Assembly: GCA_946414805.1 (NCBI GenBank)
Contig: CAMKPZ010000003.1
Location: forward strand, 62,001-126,000
Length of the DNA: 64,000 nucleotides
Reading direction: 5' to 3'
Source of the DNA: an uncultured Bacteroidales bacterium
Lineage (GTDB): Bacteria > Bacteroidota > Bacteroidia > Bacteroidales > Paludibacteraceae
The translations under genes and the position numbers were made by a program. Positions 51,365 through 60,714 of the stretch are shown here, piece after piece (positions within the stretch are counted from its first letter, which is position 1; each line of letters opens with the position of its first letter). A model generated the notes under the pieces. The model had not been told where the DNA came from. It ran no database searches and saw only the letters and a program-made list of their open reading frames with translations.

Positions 51365-52447
51365 ATGAAAATAGAATTACACAAAATTACCGTTCGCGAG
51401 CTGACAGAAGGCTACGTGGACAATCAGGAAGCGGGCGTAAAAGCCTATGGTGGTAAGTTAGACGTGCGTCCACCGTTTCAGCGCGAGTTCGTTTATAACG
51501 ACAAAGAGCGCGACGCAGTTATTGAAACGATTACGCAAGATTTTCCGCTCAATGTGATGTATTGGTCGGTAAACGACGATGGAACATTTGAAATCATAGA
51601 TGGTCAGCAACGTACGGTTTCTATCTGCCAGTACGTGAACGGCGACTTTGCACACTTGTTCCGTTATTTTGATAATCTCACCAAAGAGGAAAAAGACCAG
51701 ATTCTCAACTACGAACTCTATATCTACCGTTGTACCGGTTCGGACAAAGAGAAACTGAAATGGTTCAAAACTATCAATATAGCCGGTAAGAAACTGACGA
51801 ACCAAGAACTATTAAATGCCGTGTATGCTTCGCCGTGGTTGAGTGACGCCAAACGCTATTTCTCTAAATCGAACTGCGGCGCGTACCTCATGGGCAATAA
51901 ATACCTTACAGGCTCGCCTATTCAGCAGGATTATTTGGAAACCGTACTCGACTGGATTAGCGGCGGACAGATTGAGCAATACATGGCAGAACACTCCATC
52001 AAAGACTCCGACGCTACGGCGCTTTGGCTCTATTTCCAACAAGTCATTAATTGGGTACAAGCCAAGTTCAAATACCGCTCTGTGATGAAAGGCGTGGACT
52101 GGGGTGCTATCTATAATAAATACGGACAGGAACACATCAACATAGAGAAAATGGAGCAACGCATCTCTGCACTAATCCAAGACTCCGATGTCGGCAATCA
52201 GAAAGGTATTTATTGGTATGTGTTTGATGCCGATGAGCGGCACTTGCAAATCCGTGCGTTTGATGGCAATACCAAGCGCCGCCAGTATGAGAAGCAGAAA
52301 GGTATCTGTCCTATTTGCGGCAAGCATTTTGAGATAGAGCAGATGGAAGCCGACCACATTACTCCATGGTCGCAAGGCGGTCATACTACGCCGGATAACT
52401 GCCAGATGCTCTGCCGCGATTGTAACAGACGAAAAAGCAGCAAATAG
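51365..52447 (+). CDS. DUF262-HNH endonuclease (GmrSD-like)
   Basis: 360 residues. N-terminal DUF262 domain (ParB/Srx-like fold) with RPPFQREFVYNDKERDAVI, NVMYWSVN and the signature IIDGQQRT (78-84); C-terminal HNH domain with CPICGKHF (about 317), EADHITPWSQGGHTTPDNCQ (split) and CRDCNRRKS. DUF262-HNH proteins of the GmrSD group usually cut modified DNA in an NTP-dependent way; the tight pairing here with an EcoRI-family methylase suggests the nuclease half of a two-gene restriction-modification system (inference). Confidence 0.87.
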   Translation: MKIELHKITVRELTEGYVDNQEAGVKAYGGKLDVRPPFQREFVYNDKERDAVIETITQDFPLNVMYWSVNDDGTFEIIDGQQRTVSICQYVNGDFAHLFRYFDNLTKEEKDQILNYELYIYRCTGSDKEKLKWFKTINIAGKKLTNQELLNAVYASPWLSDAKRYFSKSNCGAYLMGNKYLTGSPIQQDYLETVLDWISGGQIEQYMAEHSIKDSDATALWLYFQQVINWVQAKFKYRSVMKGVDWGAIYNKYGQEHINIEKMEQRISALIQDSDVGNQKGIYWYVFDADERHLQIRAFDGNTKRRQYEKQKGICPICGKHFEIEQMEADHITPWSQGGHTTPDNCQMLCRDCNRRKSSK

Positions 52448-52476
52448 CAGATTTTTTGTGATTTTTCGTCAATGTA

Positions 52477-52508
52477 TTTGCTTATATCGGATTTTATTTG
52501 TAATTTCG
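52477..52508 (+). promoter_or_regulatory. Possible promoter of the 52525 ORF
   Basis: TTTG at 52477-52480, 20-nt gap, TAATTTCG at 52501-52508 (last-but-one T of the -7 changed to C). Confidence 0.45.
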
Positions 52509-52524
52509 CGGAAAATTTACAACT

Positions 52525-52998
52525 ATGGAACGAATACGCAGATATTTTCTCGTTATACGGGAATTACACGAGATGGGCTATGAACTTATCCGTGTATGCC
52601 CGTGTGTCTCTCCGAATGGAATGAATTGGCGGTGTGCTACTACTGTAAAGAAATACACTTTAAAGAACTGCGGTGCTATCTATCGCGGACCGGAGCATAC
52701 CGCCGCCAACACATCCGGAGGAAACTTCAGTTGGGGTGACTGCGATGGCTTAACGCCGCATGAGATAGCTTTGCAGTTTATTGAGCACTATCCGCATATT
52801 GCCGAATGGGGGAAAGGGAAAGATTCAGAATATGTGGAGTGGTTCAAGAAAGCCAATGACCTTGCCCAGCGTGGCTATACCTTCTTTGCTTTTGGAGACT
52901 GGTGTTCCTGTTTCGGAAATAACCATAGGATGTTACTTGCGCCCGAACCGCCTACTGGTGAATATTTGCCTTTCCCTCCTGCCGGTGAGGTGGTATAG
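52525..52998 (+). CDS. Hypothetical protein at the edge of the defence cassette
   Basis: 157 residues, not recognised. N-terminal helix MERIRRYFLVIRELHEMGYE followed by LIRVCPCVSPNGMNWRC, a Gly-rich middle (NTSGGNFSWGDCDG), IALQFIEHYPHIAEWGKGKD and a C-terminal section with CSCFGNN and a proline-rich tail. No signal peptide or membrane segment. Several Cys but no regular zinc spacing. It has its own weak promoter downstream of the nuclease gene, so it may be a passenger or a third cassette component. Confidence 0.65.
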   Translation: MERIRRYFLVIRELHEMGYELIRVCPCVSPNGMNWRCATTVKKYTLKNCGAIYRGPEHTAANTSGGNFSWGDCDGLTPHEIALQFIEHYPHIAEWGKGKDSEYVEWFKKANDLAQRGYTFFAFGDWCSCFGNNHRMLLAPEPPTGEYLPFPPAGEVV

Positions 52999-53540
52999 TA
53001 GTGTCGCAAGAGTGGCTGATTGTCAGCTACAATTCACGGGTTCACAGATTCACACATCCGCGTGGCTTCAAATTATGTGTGAGAATTGCTCTGCAATATT
53101 TTTTTGTTATGTCAGTATTGTCAGTTTTGTCAGTTTCCCTAATTTGTTTAATTTGCTTAATTTGTGAATTATTCTAATTTTGGGCAATTTTGGATAATTT
53201 TTGACTAACCAAACTGACCAAACTGACAATACTGACATGCCTATTTTTATATTGCATTTTGCCATTTATGCCACTTTTGCCATTTCTGCCTTGTCAAAAT
53301 TCTTTCTTCTTTTACCCCGAATCGGATTCGGGGGTTCTTTAAATCGTTACATATTCTTGTATATTCTTAGTGATTAGTTATCCATTACCGAACCAATTGC
53401 CTACCTATCTCTGTCCAATGTCGGTTCAAACACCCGCAAATCAGCAGACCTTATGCTGCCCTTGGGCTGACTTTGGTATATTACCCTAAATCTTAATAAT
53501 CGGCAATTACAGGAAATCAGGCAAACTTTTCTGCAATTTG
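52999..53540. other. Intergenic region with 28-bp inverted repeats and AT-rich 9-mers
   Basis: No gene. Weak terminator ATTGC-TCT-GCAAT plus T-run (53085-53106). A 28-bp inverted repeat, 53109-53136 against 53211-53238 with one mismatch, built from GTCAGTATT/GTCAGTTTT 9-mers, with TAATTTGnn 9-mers in between. Palindrome CCCCGAATCGGATTCGGGG at 53315-53333, like those at 32727 and 32849. The 15-mer AAATCTTAATAATCG is at 53488-53502. Confidence 0.75.
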
Positions 53541-53542
53541 TG

Positions 53543-53574
53543 TTTGCATATGTCAGAAAAAAGTAGTACCTTTG
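53543..53574 (+). promoter_or_regulatory. Promoter of the second flavodoxin-fold gene
   Basis: TTTGCATATGTCA, A-run, GTAG, TACCTTTG at 53567-53574, CACCC; extended-type. Confidence 0.75.
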
Positions 53575-53611
53575 CACCCGAATTATGCAAACATATCAAA
53601 CATTATACAAT

Positions 53612-54127
53612 ATGAACATCCTAATTCTTCAAGCTTCGCCGAGAGCGAACGGCAACACCGCCTGGATGGCGGAAGAGTACAAGAACGCAGCTGAGGCTGC
53701 TGGTCACAAGGTAACGCTTGTCAATGTATCGCGCAAACATATCGCAGGCTGTCTGGCGTGCGAGTACTGTCACGGCAAAGGCAACGGTGCGTGCATCCAG
53801 AAAGACGACATGCAGGAGCTTTATCCGCTCATGGCGGAAGCGGAAGTGCTGGTTCTCGCTGCGCCGATCTATTATTTCTCCCTCTGCGCACAGATCCAGG
53901 CTCCGATTCAGCGAATGTACTGCGTCAATGCGCCGGCTAAAGTAAAGAAGATGGCGCTTCTCGTTTCGTCCTATTCGCCGAATGTCTATGACGGCGCAAC
54001 GGCTGAGTTCCGCGACATATGCAACTACTGGCACGCAGAGAACACAGGCGTCGTAACCGCCAAGATCGACGAGCAGAAGACCGACGCCACCAAGCAGAAA
54101 ATCGTTGACCTGGTAGCCAAACTATGA
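53612..54127 (+). CDS. Flavodoxin-fold NAD(P)H-dependent reductase-like protein
   Basis: 171 residues from ATG 53612. FMN loop LQASPRANGNTAWMAEEY, cysteine motif CLACEYCHGKGNGACIQKDD, and AAPIYYFSLCAQIQAPIQRM. Same group as the 45579 product. Its stop overlaps the start of the alpha/beta hydrolase (ATGA at 54124), so the two are co-translated. Likely cytoplasmic flavoprotein. Confidence 0.88.
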   Translation: MNILILQASPRANGNTAWMAEEYKNAAEAAGHKVTLVNVSRKHIAGCLACEYCHGKGNGACIQKDDMQELYPLMAEAEVLVLAAPIYYFSLCAQIQAPIQRMYCVNAPAKVKKMALLVSSYSPNVYDGATAEFRDICNYWHAENTGVVTAKIDEQKTDATKQKIVDLVAKL

Positions 54128-55194
54128 GAAAACTAATAACCCTTGCACTCGCGGCTGTACTATTTGCTGCCTGTGGAAAACAAAATGACAAAATGGTAAA
54201 TGAACAAATGGTAAATGATTCGTGGGATAAGACCTTCCCGAAATCCGAGAAAGTAGATCACAAAAAAGTGACTTTCCATAACCGTTTTGGTATCACATTG
54301 GTTGCCGACTACTATGCGCCTAAAGACGCTCAAGGTCAACTTCCCGCTATCGCAGTGTCCGGTCCGTTCGGCGCAGTCAAAGAACAATCCTCCGGTCTGT
54401 ATGCCCAGCACATGGCGGAACTCGGCTTCATCGCTATCGCTTTTGACCCTTCCTACACGGGCGAGAGTTCGGGCGAACCGCGCAGAATGGCTTCGCCGGA
54501 CCTGAATACCGAGGACTTTCTGGCGGCAGTGGATTATCTCTCTACGCTGCCTGAAGTGGATGCAGAGCGCATCGGTATTATCGGTATCTGCGGTTGGGGC
54601 GGAATGGCGGTCAATGCGGCAGCACTGGATCCGCGTATCAAAGCTACCGTGGCGGTTACGATGTATGACATGTCGAAAGTCAGTCGCGAGGGCTATTTCG
54701 GTTCGACGGACAGCAAAGAGGCGCGTATGGAGCAACGCCGTGCGATGGCTGCGCAACGCACCGAGGATTACAAGAACGGCACTTACAAACGCGCCGGAGG
54801 AGTCATTGATCCGCTGCCGGAAGATGCACCATGGTTCGTGAAGGACTATCACGCGTATTATAAATGTCCGCGCGGGTACCACGCGCGCAGCGGTAACTCC
54901 ACCGACGGATGGAATGTCATCGGCTGTCAGTCGTTCATGAACATGCCGTTGCTCTCTTATGCTAACGAGATAGAGACGCCGGTTCTGCTCATCCACGGCG
55001 AGAAAGCCCATAGCCGCTATTTCAGCGAATATGCTTTTGAGAAGATGACAGGTTCGCACGTTGAAGGCGTAAGTACCAAAATCGGCAACAAAGAACTCTA
55101 TATCATTCCGGGTGCCAGCCATGTGGATCTATACGATGATGTGGCAGGCGTGATACCGTATGAGTATATAGCTGAATTCTTCTGGACTCGATAA
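54124..55194 (+). CDS. Alpha/beta-hydrolase lipoprotein with Cys nucleophile
   Basis: 356 residues. Lipoprotein signal MRKLITLALAAVLFAAC (Cys17), then an alpha/beta-hydrolase fold: VADYYAPKDAQGQLPAIAVSGPFG is the first part, YTGESSGEPR, the nucleophile-elbow region IGIIGICGWGGMAVNAAALD with Cys156 where a Ser is usual, the acid-loop area LLIHGEKAHSRYFSEY, and IIPGASHVDLYD with the catalytic His. Dienelactone-hydrolase-type enzymes also use Cys. Residues about 20-34 (QNDKMVNEQMVND) are encoded by a CAAAATGGTAAATGA repeat, in frame after the lipobox. Coupled to the flavodoxin gene. Confidence 0.87.
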   Translation: MRKLITLALAAVLFAACGKQNDKMVNEQMVNDSWDKTFPKSEKVDHKKVTFHNRFGITLVADYYAPKDAQGQLPAIAVSGPFGAVKEQSSGLYAQHMAELGFIAIAFDPSYTGESSGEPRRMASPDLNTEDFLAAVDYLSTLPEVDAERIGIIGICGWGGMAVNAAALDPRIKATVAVTMYDMSKVSREGYFGSTDSKEARMEQRRAMAAQRTEDYKNGTYKRAGGVIDPLPEDAPWFVKDYHAYYKCPRGYHARSGNSTDGWNVIGCQSFMNMPLLSYANEIETPVLLIHGEKAHSRYFSEYAFEKMTGSHVEGVSTKIGNKELYIIPGASHVDLYDDVAGVIPYEYIAEFFWTR

Positions 55195-55247
55195 AGTCTC
55201 GATAAAGTCTCGACAAAGTCTCGACAAAGACTCGATAAAGTATTGAT
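55189..55247. repeat. 11-bp TCTCGATAAAG tandem repeat
   Basis: Five units (TCTCGATAAAG / TCTCGACAAAG / ACTCGATAAAG) starting at the hydrolase stop and filling half of the gap to proS. Confidence 0.8.
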
Positions 55248-55291
55248 ATTATATAGAATTCTATTCAATTCGGCAAAAAAATGCCCGAAAG

Positions 55292-55323
55292 TTTGCATAT
55301 GTGCAAATTTTGTTGTACCTTTG
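55292..55323 (+). promoter_or_regulatory. Promoter of proS
   Basis: TTTGCATATGTGC, 20-nt gap, TACCTTTG at 55316-55323; short leader. Confidence 0.75.
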
Positions 55324-55342
55324 CACGCTAAATTGGAAGAAT

Positions 55343-56857
55343 ATGGCTAATTTTCAGAAACTGACTCCTCGTAGCGAGGATTATTCGAAATGGTATAACG
55401 AGTTGGTAGTAAAGGCGGATCTGGCGGAGCAGAGTGCCGTTCGCGGATGCATGGTGATCAAGCCTTACGGCTATGCGATCTGGGAGAAGATTCAGGCAGA
55501 GCTGGATCGCCGGTTTAAGGAGAAAGGGGTGAAGAACGCCTATTTCCCGCTGCTGATCCCGAAATCGTTCCTGAGCCGCGAGGCGGAGCACGTAGAGGGA
55601 TTTGCAAAGGAGTGCGCTGTAGTGACCCACCACCGTCTGATGAACGATCCGGACGGGAAAGGCGTGGTAGTGGATCCGCAAGCAAAACTGGAGGAAGAAC
55701 TGATCATCCGTCCGACCTCGGAGACGATCATATGGAGCACTTATAAGAACTGGATTTCGTCGTACCGCGATCTGCCGATCCTGTGCAACCAATGGTGTAA
55801 TGTGATGCGCTGGGAGATGCGTACCCGTCTCTTCCTGCGTACTGCTGAGTTTCTCTGGCAGGAAGGCCATACTGCTCATGCTACCAAGGAAGAAGCAGAG
55901 GATTACGCCCGTCAGATGCTGGATGTGTATGCATCGTTTGCGCAGGATGTGATGGCGATCCCTGTTGTGAAGGGCGTGAAATCGCCGAACGAGCGTTTTG
56001 CCGGTGCGCTTAATACCTATTGCATCGAGGCAATGATGCAGGACGGCAAGGCGCTGCAGGCCGGTACATCCCACTTCCTGGGACAGAACTTCGCCAAGAG
56101 TTTTGATGTGCAGTTCCTCAACAAGGAGAATAAATACGAGTATGTATGGGCGACCTCATGGGGCGTTTCCACACGTCTGATGGGTGCGCTGATCATGACG
56201 CACAGCGATGACAACGGATTGGTTCTGCCGCCTCATTTGGCTCCGATCCAAGTGGTGATTGTTCCGATCTTCAAGAAACAGGAGGATTTGGACAAACTGA
56301 TGGTCAAACTGAACCCGGTTGCTGACGAACTGAAGGCACTCGGTGTGCGTGTGAAGGTGGATACCGACGAGAAATACACGCCGGGGTATAAGTTCGCAGA
56401 CTACGAGTTGAAAGGCGTTCCGGTTCGTCTGGCAATGGGCGGCCGTGACTTGGAGAACGGTACGATAGAGATCGCCCGCCGCGACACGCAGAGCAAAGAG
56501 ACCATCTCGATTGACGGCATAGTAGAGGTGGTGAAAAACCTGCTGGAGGAGATCCAGAAGAACCTGCTCAAGAAAGCCGCTGATTTCCGTATCGCCAACA
56601 CCCGTGAGGTGAACAGCTATGAGGAGTTCAAGGAAGAACTCAAGAAAGGCGGATTCCTCTTGGCTCACTGGGACGGAACGGCAGAGACCGAGCAGCGCAT
56701 CAAAGACGAGACCAAGGCGACTATCCGTTGCATCCCCTTGGCGGATCTCGCCGACGAGAACAACGCCGACATCATCGCCCGTGCTTCCGAGCCCGGCGTA
56801 TGTATGGTGACCGGCAAACCGTCCAAGGGGCGTGTTGTCTTCGCGCTGAATTATTAA
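55343..56857 (+). CDS. proS: Prolyl-tRNA synthetase (short, archaeal/eukaryal type)
   Basis: Charges tRNA-Pro. 504 residues from ATG 55343. Class II features: motif 2 region [36 protein letters not shown] proline pocket ([20 protein letters not shown]), motif 3 [22 protein letters not shown], a HisRS-like anticodon-binding domain, and a C-terminal zinc-domain-like extension. No editing INS domain, consistent with the short ProS type usual in Bacteroidota. Followed by 9-mer repeats and a DUF4294 gene. Confidence 0.97.
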   Translation: MANFQKLTPRSEDYSKWYNELVVKADLAEQSAVRGCMVIKPYGYAIWEKIQAELDRRFKEKGVKNAYFPLLIPKSFLSREAEHVEGFAKECAVVTHHRLMNDPDGKGVVVDPQAKLEEELIIRPTSETIIWSTYKNWISSYRDLPILCNQWCNVMRWEMRTRLFLRTAEFLWQEGHTAHATKEEAEDYARQMLDVYASFAQDVMAIPVVKGVKSPNERFAGALNTYCIEAMMQDGKALQAGTSHFLGQNFAKSFDVQFLNKENKYEYVWATSWGVSTRLMGALIMTHSDDNGLVLPPHLAPIQVVIVPIFKKQEDLDKLMVKLNPVADELKALGVRVKVDTDEKYTPGYKFADYELKGVPVRLAMGGRDLENGTIEIARRDTQSKETISIDGIVEVVKNLLEEIQKNLLKKAADFRIANTREVNSYEEFKEELKKGGFLLAHWDGTAETEQRIKDETKATIRCIPLADLADENNADIIARASEPGVCMVTGKPSKGRVVFALNY

Positions 56858-56865
56858 ATCCGGTA

Positions 56866-56902
56866 GAGAAACTAGTTAAACTAGACAACTAGGGGAACTA
56901 GT
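56866..56902. repeat. ACTAG 8-9-mer repeats before the DUF4294 gene
   Basis: AAACTAGTT, AAACTAGAC, AACTAGGGG, AACTAGT, abutting the ATG of the next gene. Confidence 0.75.
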
Positions 56903-57502
56903 ATGACTAAAGCACTTAAAAATATCCTTATGGCCCTTCTCCTCTTTTGCTTCCTGCCGGAAGCGAGAGCCGGAGAAGGGTCGGTTGCACTTGATTCGTG
57001 TATGCTGCGCGTGGAGGGAGGCGACACGCTGTACATGGCATGGCTGCACGAGGTATGGGTGTATCCGCCGATGAAATTCAAGAACAAGAGACAGGAGAAA
57101 TTCTATTGGCGGACGGTGAGGGATGTAAAAAAATGCCTGCCTTATGCCCGTATGATCACGAAGGAAATGGCGTACGCAGATGCGCAACTGGCGCAGATAC
57201 CCGATAAGAAGGACCGGAAGAAATGGTGGAAAGCCTATGAGCGTCAGTTGTTCAAAAAATACGAGAAAGATTTCCGCGGGATGTACGCTTCGCAGGGGCG
57301 GATGTTAATGCTGTTGCTGGATCGCGAAACGGACAGGACAAGCTATGAGCTGATCAGGCAATATAAGGGTAAGGCCGCCGCTAACTGGTGGCAGTTTGTG
57401 GCCAAACTGTTCCGCAATGACCTGAAGGAGGAATACGACGCTTCGGACAAGGATCGGATCGTCGAACGCGTGATAAACCTTGTCGAAGCAGGCCAATTAT
57501 AG
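56903..57502 (+). CDS. DUF4294 family exported protein
   Basis: 199 residues. Signal peptide LKNILMALLLFCFLPEARA; mature domain with DTLYMAWLHEVWVYPP, FYWRTVRDVKKCLPYA, MLMLLLDRETDRTSYELIRQY and WWQFVAKLFRNDLKEEYD, matching the Bacteroidota-restricted DUF4294 family of unknown function. It is 45 bp after proS and ends at a good terminator. Confidence 0.87.
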   Translation: MTKALKNILMALLLFCFLPEARAGEGSVALDSCMLRVEGGDTLYMAWLHEVWVYPPMKFKNKRQEKFYWRTVRDVKKCLPYARMITKEMAYADAQLAQIPDKKDRKKWWKAYERQLFKKYEKDFRGMYASQGRMLMLLLDRETDRTSYELIRQYKGKAAANWWQFVAKLFRNDLKEEYDASDKDRIVERVINLVEAGQL

Positions 57503-57509
57503 CCAAAAT

Positions 57510-57531
57510 GAGCCTAAAAGGGCTCTTTTTT
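57510..57531 (+). terminator. Terminator of proS/DUF4294
   Basis: GAGCC (57510-57514), loop TAAAAG, GGCTC (57521-57525), T6. Confidence 0.75.
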
Positions 57532-57540
57532 CATTTTTTG

Positions 57541-57572
57541 TTTGCATATGTCAAAAAAAAAGTGTACCTTTG
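57541..57572 (+). promoter_or_regulatory. Promoter of secDF (and possibly clpP-clpX)
   Basis: TTTGCATATGTCA, A-run, GTG, TACCTTTG at 57565-57572; leader of about 80 nt. Confidence 0.75.
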
Positions 57573-57659
57573 CGCACTTTTTGTGTGTCGTGCGCGTTCG
57601 TACGCGCTATATATGCGAGGGAGTGAAAAAAACAAATCAACAATAAATCAACAACAATT

Positions 57660-60600
57660 ATGCAAAACAAAGGACTTATTCGAATCTTGGCAGCGTGCCT
57701 TTTCCTGGCATGCGCCTTCTATCTGTCTTTCTCTTTTGTGACCCGTCGTTATGACAACAAGGCGAAGGAGTATGCAATTGCGAACCAGACATCCGAAGAG
57801 GTGTTTTACGACTCGATTGCCACCAAGAAAATCTGGTTTGGCTACACTCTGAAGGAGTGCCGCGAGAAAGAGATCAACCTGGGTCTGGACTTGAAGGGCG
57901 GTATGAACATCACGATGGAGGTATCTGTACCGGACATCTTGGATGCATTGAGCGGACATAACACTTCCGCAAACTACAAAGAGGCTATTGCTTTGGCTAA
58001 ATCGAAGCAGGCAAAGAGCGGTGACGATTTCCTGACGCTCTTCTTCCAGTCGTTCCATGAGGTGGCTCCGGAGGCTAAGTTGGCTTCTGTCTTCGCTACA
58101 ATGGACAGCCAGATCAAATCGAACATGGAGGATGCGGAGGTAGAGAAACTGCTCCGCGAGGAGGTTAATGATGCGGTAAACAACTCGTTCAACGTATTGC
58201 GTACCCGTATCGACCGTTTCGGTGTAGTTCAGCCGAACATCCAGAAACTGTCTCAGTCCGGCCGTATTCTGATTGAGTTGCCGGGTATCAAGGATCCGAA
58301 GCGTGTGGAGAAACTGCTGCAAGGTAGTGCAAACCTGGAGTTCTGGGAGACCTATGAGTTATCAGAGTTGCTGCCTGCATTGGCGCAGATCAACCGTGAG
58401 TTTGCCGCTGCCGCACCGGAAGAAGAGGTGAAAGCAGAGGCTCCGGCTGCGCAAGAGGCTCCGAAAGCAGAGACCGATGAGTTGGCTGATCTCGTAGATA
58501 ACCTCGGTACTGACTCGGCAGCATTGGCTGCAGATCAGGCAGCGCAGTTGGCCGCATACAAGCGCTCGAATCCGCTTTTCGCTATTCTGAACACCCCGAT
58601 CACCGAGAATGGACAGGCAGGCCCCGGACCGGTAGTGGGATCGTATGTGCACTATACCGATACAGCCCGTGTGAACGAGATGCTGAATTCGCACATTGCT
58701 AAATCCGTTCTGCCGCGCGAGGTACGTTTCTGCTGGACGGTTAAACCGGTGGATGAGCGCGGTGCTTACTACCAGTTGGTGGCTCTGAAGGCACAACGTG
58801 ACGGCCGTCCGAGTCTGGAGGGTGATGTGATCACCGACGCCCGTGCGGACTTCTCGCAGATGAGCGTTTATGCGGAGGTTTCGATGGCTATGAATTCCGA
58901 GGGTGCTAAGAGATGGCAGCACCTCACCGGTGAGAACATCGGTAAATGCGTAGCGATCGTTCTGGACGGCTATGTATACAGTTTCCCGAGAGTGAACGAC
59001 GAGATCGCAGGCGGTCGTAGCCAGATCACCGGAAACTTCACTGTAGAAGAGGCAAAAGACTTGGCAAACACCCTCAAATCGGGTAAAATGCCGGCTCCTG
59101 CTCATATCATTGAGGAGAGCGTAGTTGGTCCTTCGCTCGGTCAGGAGGCTATTCGCGCCGGTTTGCTCTCCTTCGCGCTGGGCTTCCTGCTGATCCTGAT
59201 TTACATGGTGTTCTATTACGGTTGGACTCCGGGTCTCATCGCCGATGCAGCATTGGTATGCAATGTGTTCCTGCTTGTAGGTATCTTGGCTTCGTTCAGT
59301 GCTGTGCTGACCCTGCCGGGTATCGCCGGTATCGTCCTGACGATGGGTTGCGCCGTGGATGGGAACGTGCTTATCTACGAGCGTATCCGTGAGGAGTTAC
59401 GCGGCGGTAAGGGTATGCGTAAGGCTATTGAAGACGGTTTCAAGGGCGCCATCAGTGCTATCGTGGATGCGAACGTCACTTCGTTCCTCACGGGTGCTAT
59501 CCTTGCTATCTTCGGTACCGGTCCTATCAAGGGCTTCGCTGTTACCTACATGATCGGTATCATCACTTCGTTCCTCACGGCTGTGTTCATCACCCGTCTG
59601 CTGCTTGACGATTATGCATCGCGCGAAAACGCCAAGGAGTTGAGTTTCACAACCCGACTGATGAAAAACTTCCTGCAGAACGTTCACTTCGATTTCGTGA
59701 ATGCACGCAAGTGGGCTTACTGCCTCTCCGGAGCACTGGTGATCTTTGCTATCCTGGGTCTGGAGCCGCACATCTTCGGCAAACTGAATCTGGGTATTGA
59801 TTTCTCCGGAGGTCGTAACTATGTGATCCGTTTTGATCAGAATATCAAGACCGACGCCGTTCGCGAGAGTCTGGATAATACCTTCAAAGCTACTTTGGAA
59901 GACGGCGAGACCTTCTCCCTGAATGTGATTACTTATGGTAATGACGCTAACCAGGTACGTGTATCGACCAACTATCGCATCAAGGATGAGTCTGCAAATG
60001 CGAACGACAAGGTTGACTCGTTGCTCTACGCAGGCTGCAAGCCGTTCCTGAGCGAGAGCGTTACTTTCCATGATTTCCATTCTCCGGAAGAGGGTGCACA
60101 AGTAGGTATCATGTCGAGCCAGAAAGTAGGTCCGGCTATCGCCGATGATATCAAGACGAGTGCTGTATGGGCTGTCTTGGCAGCTCTGCTGGTGATCTTC
60201 CTGTATATCTTGATCCGTTTCCGCAACTTCGCTTACTCGGTAGGTGCATTGGTTGCATTGGCTCACGATACAGTGATCATCTTGGGTCTTTACGCGATCC
60301 TCTGGAAGATCATGCCGTTCTCTATGGAGATCGACCAGTCCTTCATCGCAGCGATCCTGACCGTAATCGGTTACTCGATCAACGATACCGTGGTTATCTT
60401 CGACCGTGTACGTGAGTACAACTCGCTCTATCCGAAGCGCGAGAAGAAGGTGAATATCAACGATGCATTGAATAACACGCTGAGCCGTACGTTCTCGACT
60501 TCTATGTCCACCTTCGTGGTATTGTTGGCGATCTTCGTATTCGGCGGCGAGACCATCCAAGGCTTCGTATTCGCTCTCTTGATGGGTGTGATCGTAGGTA

Positions 60601-60695
60601 CGTATTCGTCTCTGTTTATCGCATCGCCGATTGCTTACGATATCCAATTGGCACGGGCAAAACGCGCAGAGAAGAACACTGTAGAGAAGAAATAA
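57660..60695 (+). CDS. secDF: SecDF fusion, protein translocase accessory subunit
   Basis: Uses proton motive force to complete Sec-dependent export at the inner membrane. 1011 residues, the fused Bacteroidota form: TM1 ([18 protein letters not shown]), [15 protein letters not shown] (D1 motif), periplasmic P1 domain with an Ala/Glu-rich insert (about 257-290), SecD TM bundle ([39 protein letters not shown]), then the SecF half starting near 670 with [15 protein letters not shown], and [21 protein letters not shown]. Complete at both ends. clpP follows 19 bp later with no terminator visible. Confidence 0.97.
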   Translation: MQNKGLIRILAACLFLACAFYLSFSFVTRRYDNKAKEYAIANQTSEEVFYDSIATKKIWFGYTLKECREKEINLGLDLKGGMNITMEVSVPDILDALSGHNTSANYKEAIALAKSKQAKSGDDFLTLFFQSFHEVAPEAKLASVFATMDSQIKSNMEDAEVEKLLREEVNDAVNNSFNVLRTRIDRFGVVQPNIQKLSQSGRILIELPGIKDPKRVEKLLQGSANLEFWETYELSELLPALAQINREFAAAAPEEEVKAEAPAAQEAPKAETDELADLVDNLGTDSAALAADQAAQLAAYKRSNPLFAILNTPITENGQAGPGPVVGSYVHYTDTARVNEMLNSHIAKSVLPREVRFCWTVKPVDERGAYYQLVALKAQRDGRPSLEGDVITDARADFSQMSVYAEVSMAMNSEGAKRWQHLTGENIGKCVAIVLDGYVYSFPRVNDEIAGGRSQITGNFTVEEAKDLANTLKSGKMPAPAHIIEESVVGPSLGQEAIRAGLLSFALGFLLILIYMVFYYGWTPGLIADAALVCNVFLLVGILASFSAVLTLPGIAGIVLTMGCAVDGNVLIYERIREELRGGKGMRKAIEDGFKGAISAIVDANVTSFLTGAILAIFGTGPIKGFAVTYMIGIITSFLTAVFITRLLLDDYASRENAKELSFTTRLMKNFLQNVHFDFVNARKWAYCLSGALVIFAILGLEPHIFGKLNLGIDFSGGRNYVIRFDQNIKTDAVRESLDNTFKATLEDGETFSLNVITYGNDANQVRVSTNYRIKDESANANDKVDSLLYAGCKPFLSESVTFHDFHSPEEGAQVGIMSSQKVGPAIADDIKTSAVWAVLAALLVIFLYILIRFRNFAYSVGALVALAHDTVIILGLYAILWKIMPFSMEIDQSFIAAILTVIGYSINDTVVIFDRVREYNSLYPKREKKVNINDALNNTLSRTFSTSMSTFVVLLAIFVFGGETIQGFVFALLMGVIVGTYSSLFIASPIAYDIQLARAKRAEKNTVEKK

Positions 60696-60714
60696 ATCAA
60701 TCGTAAGGCAAATC

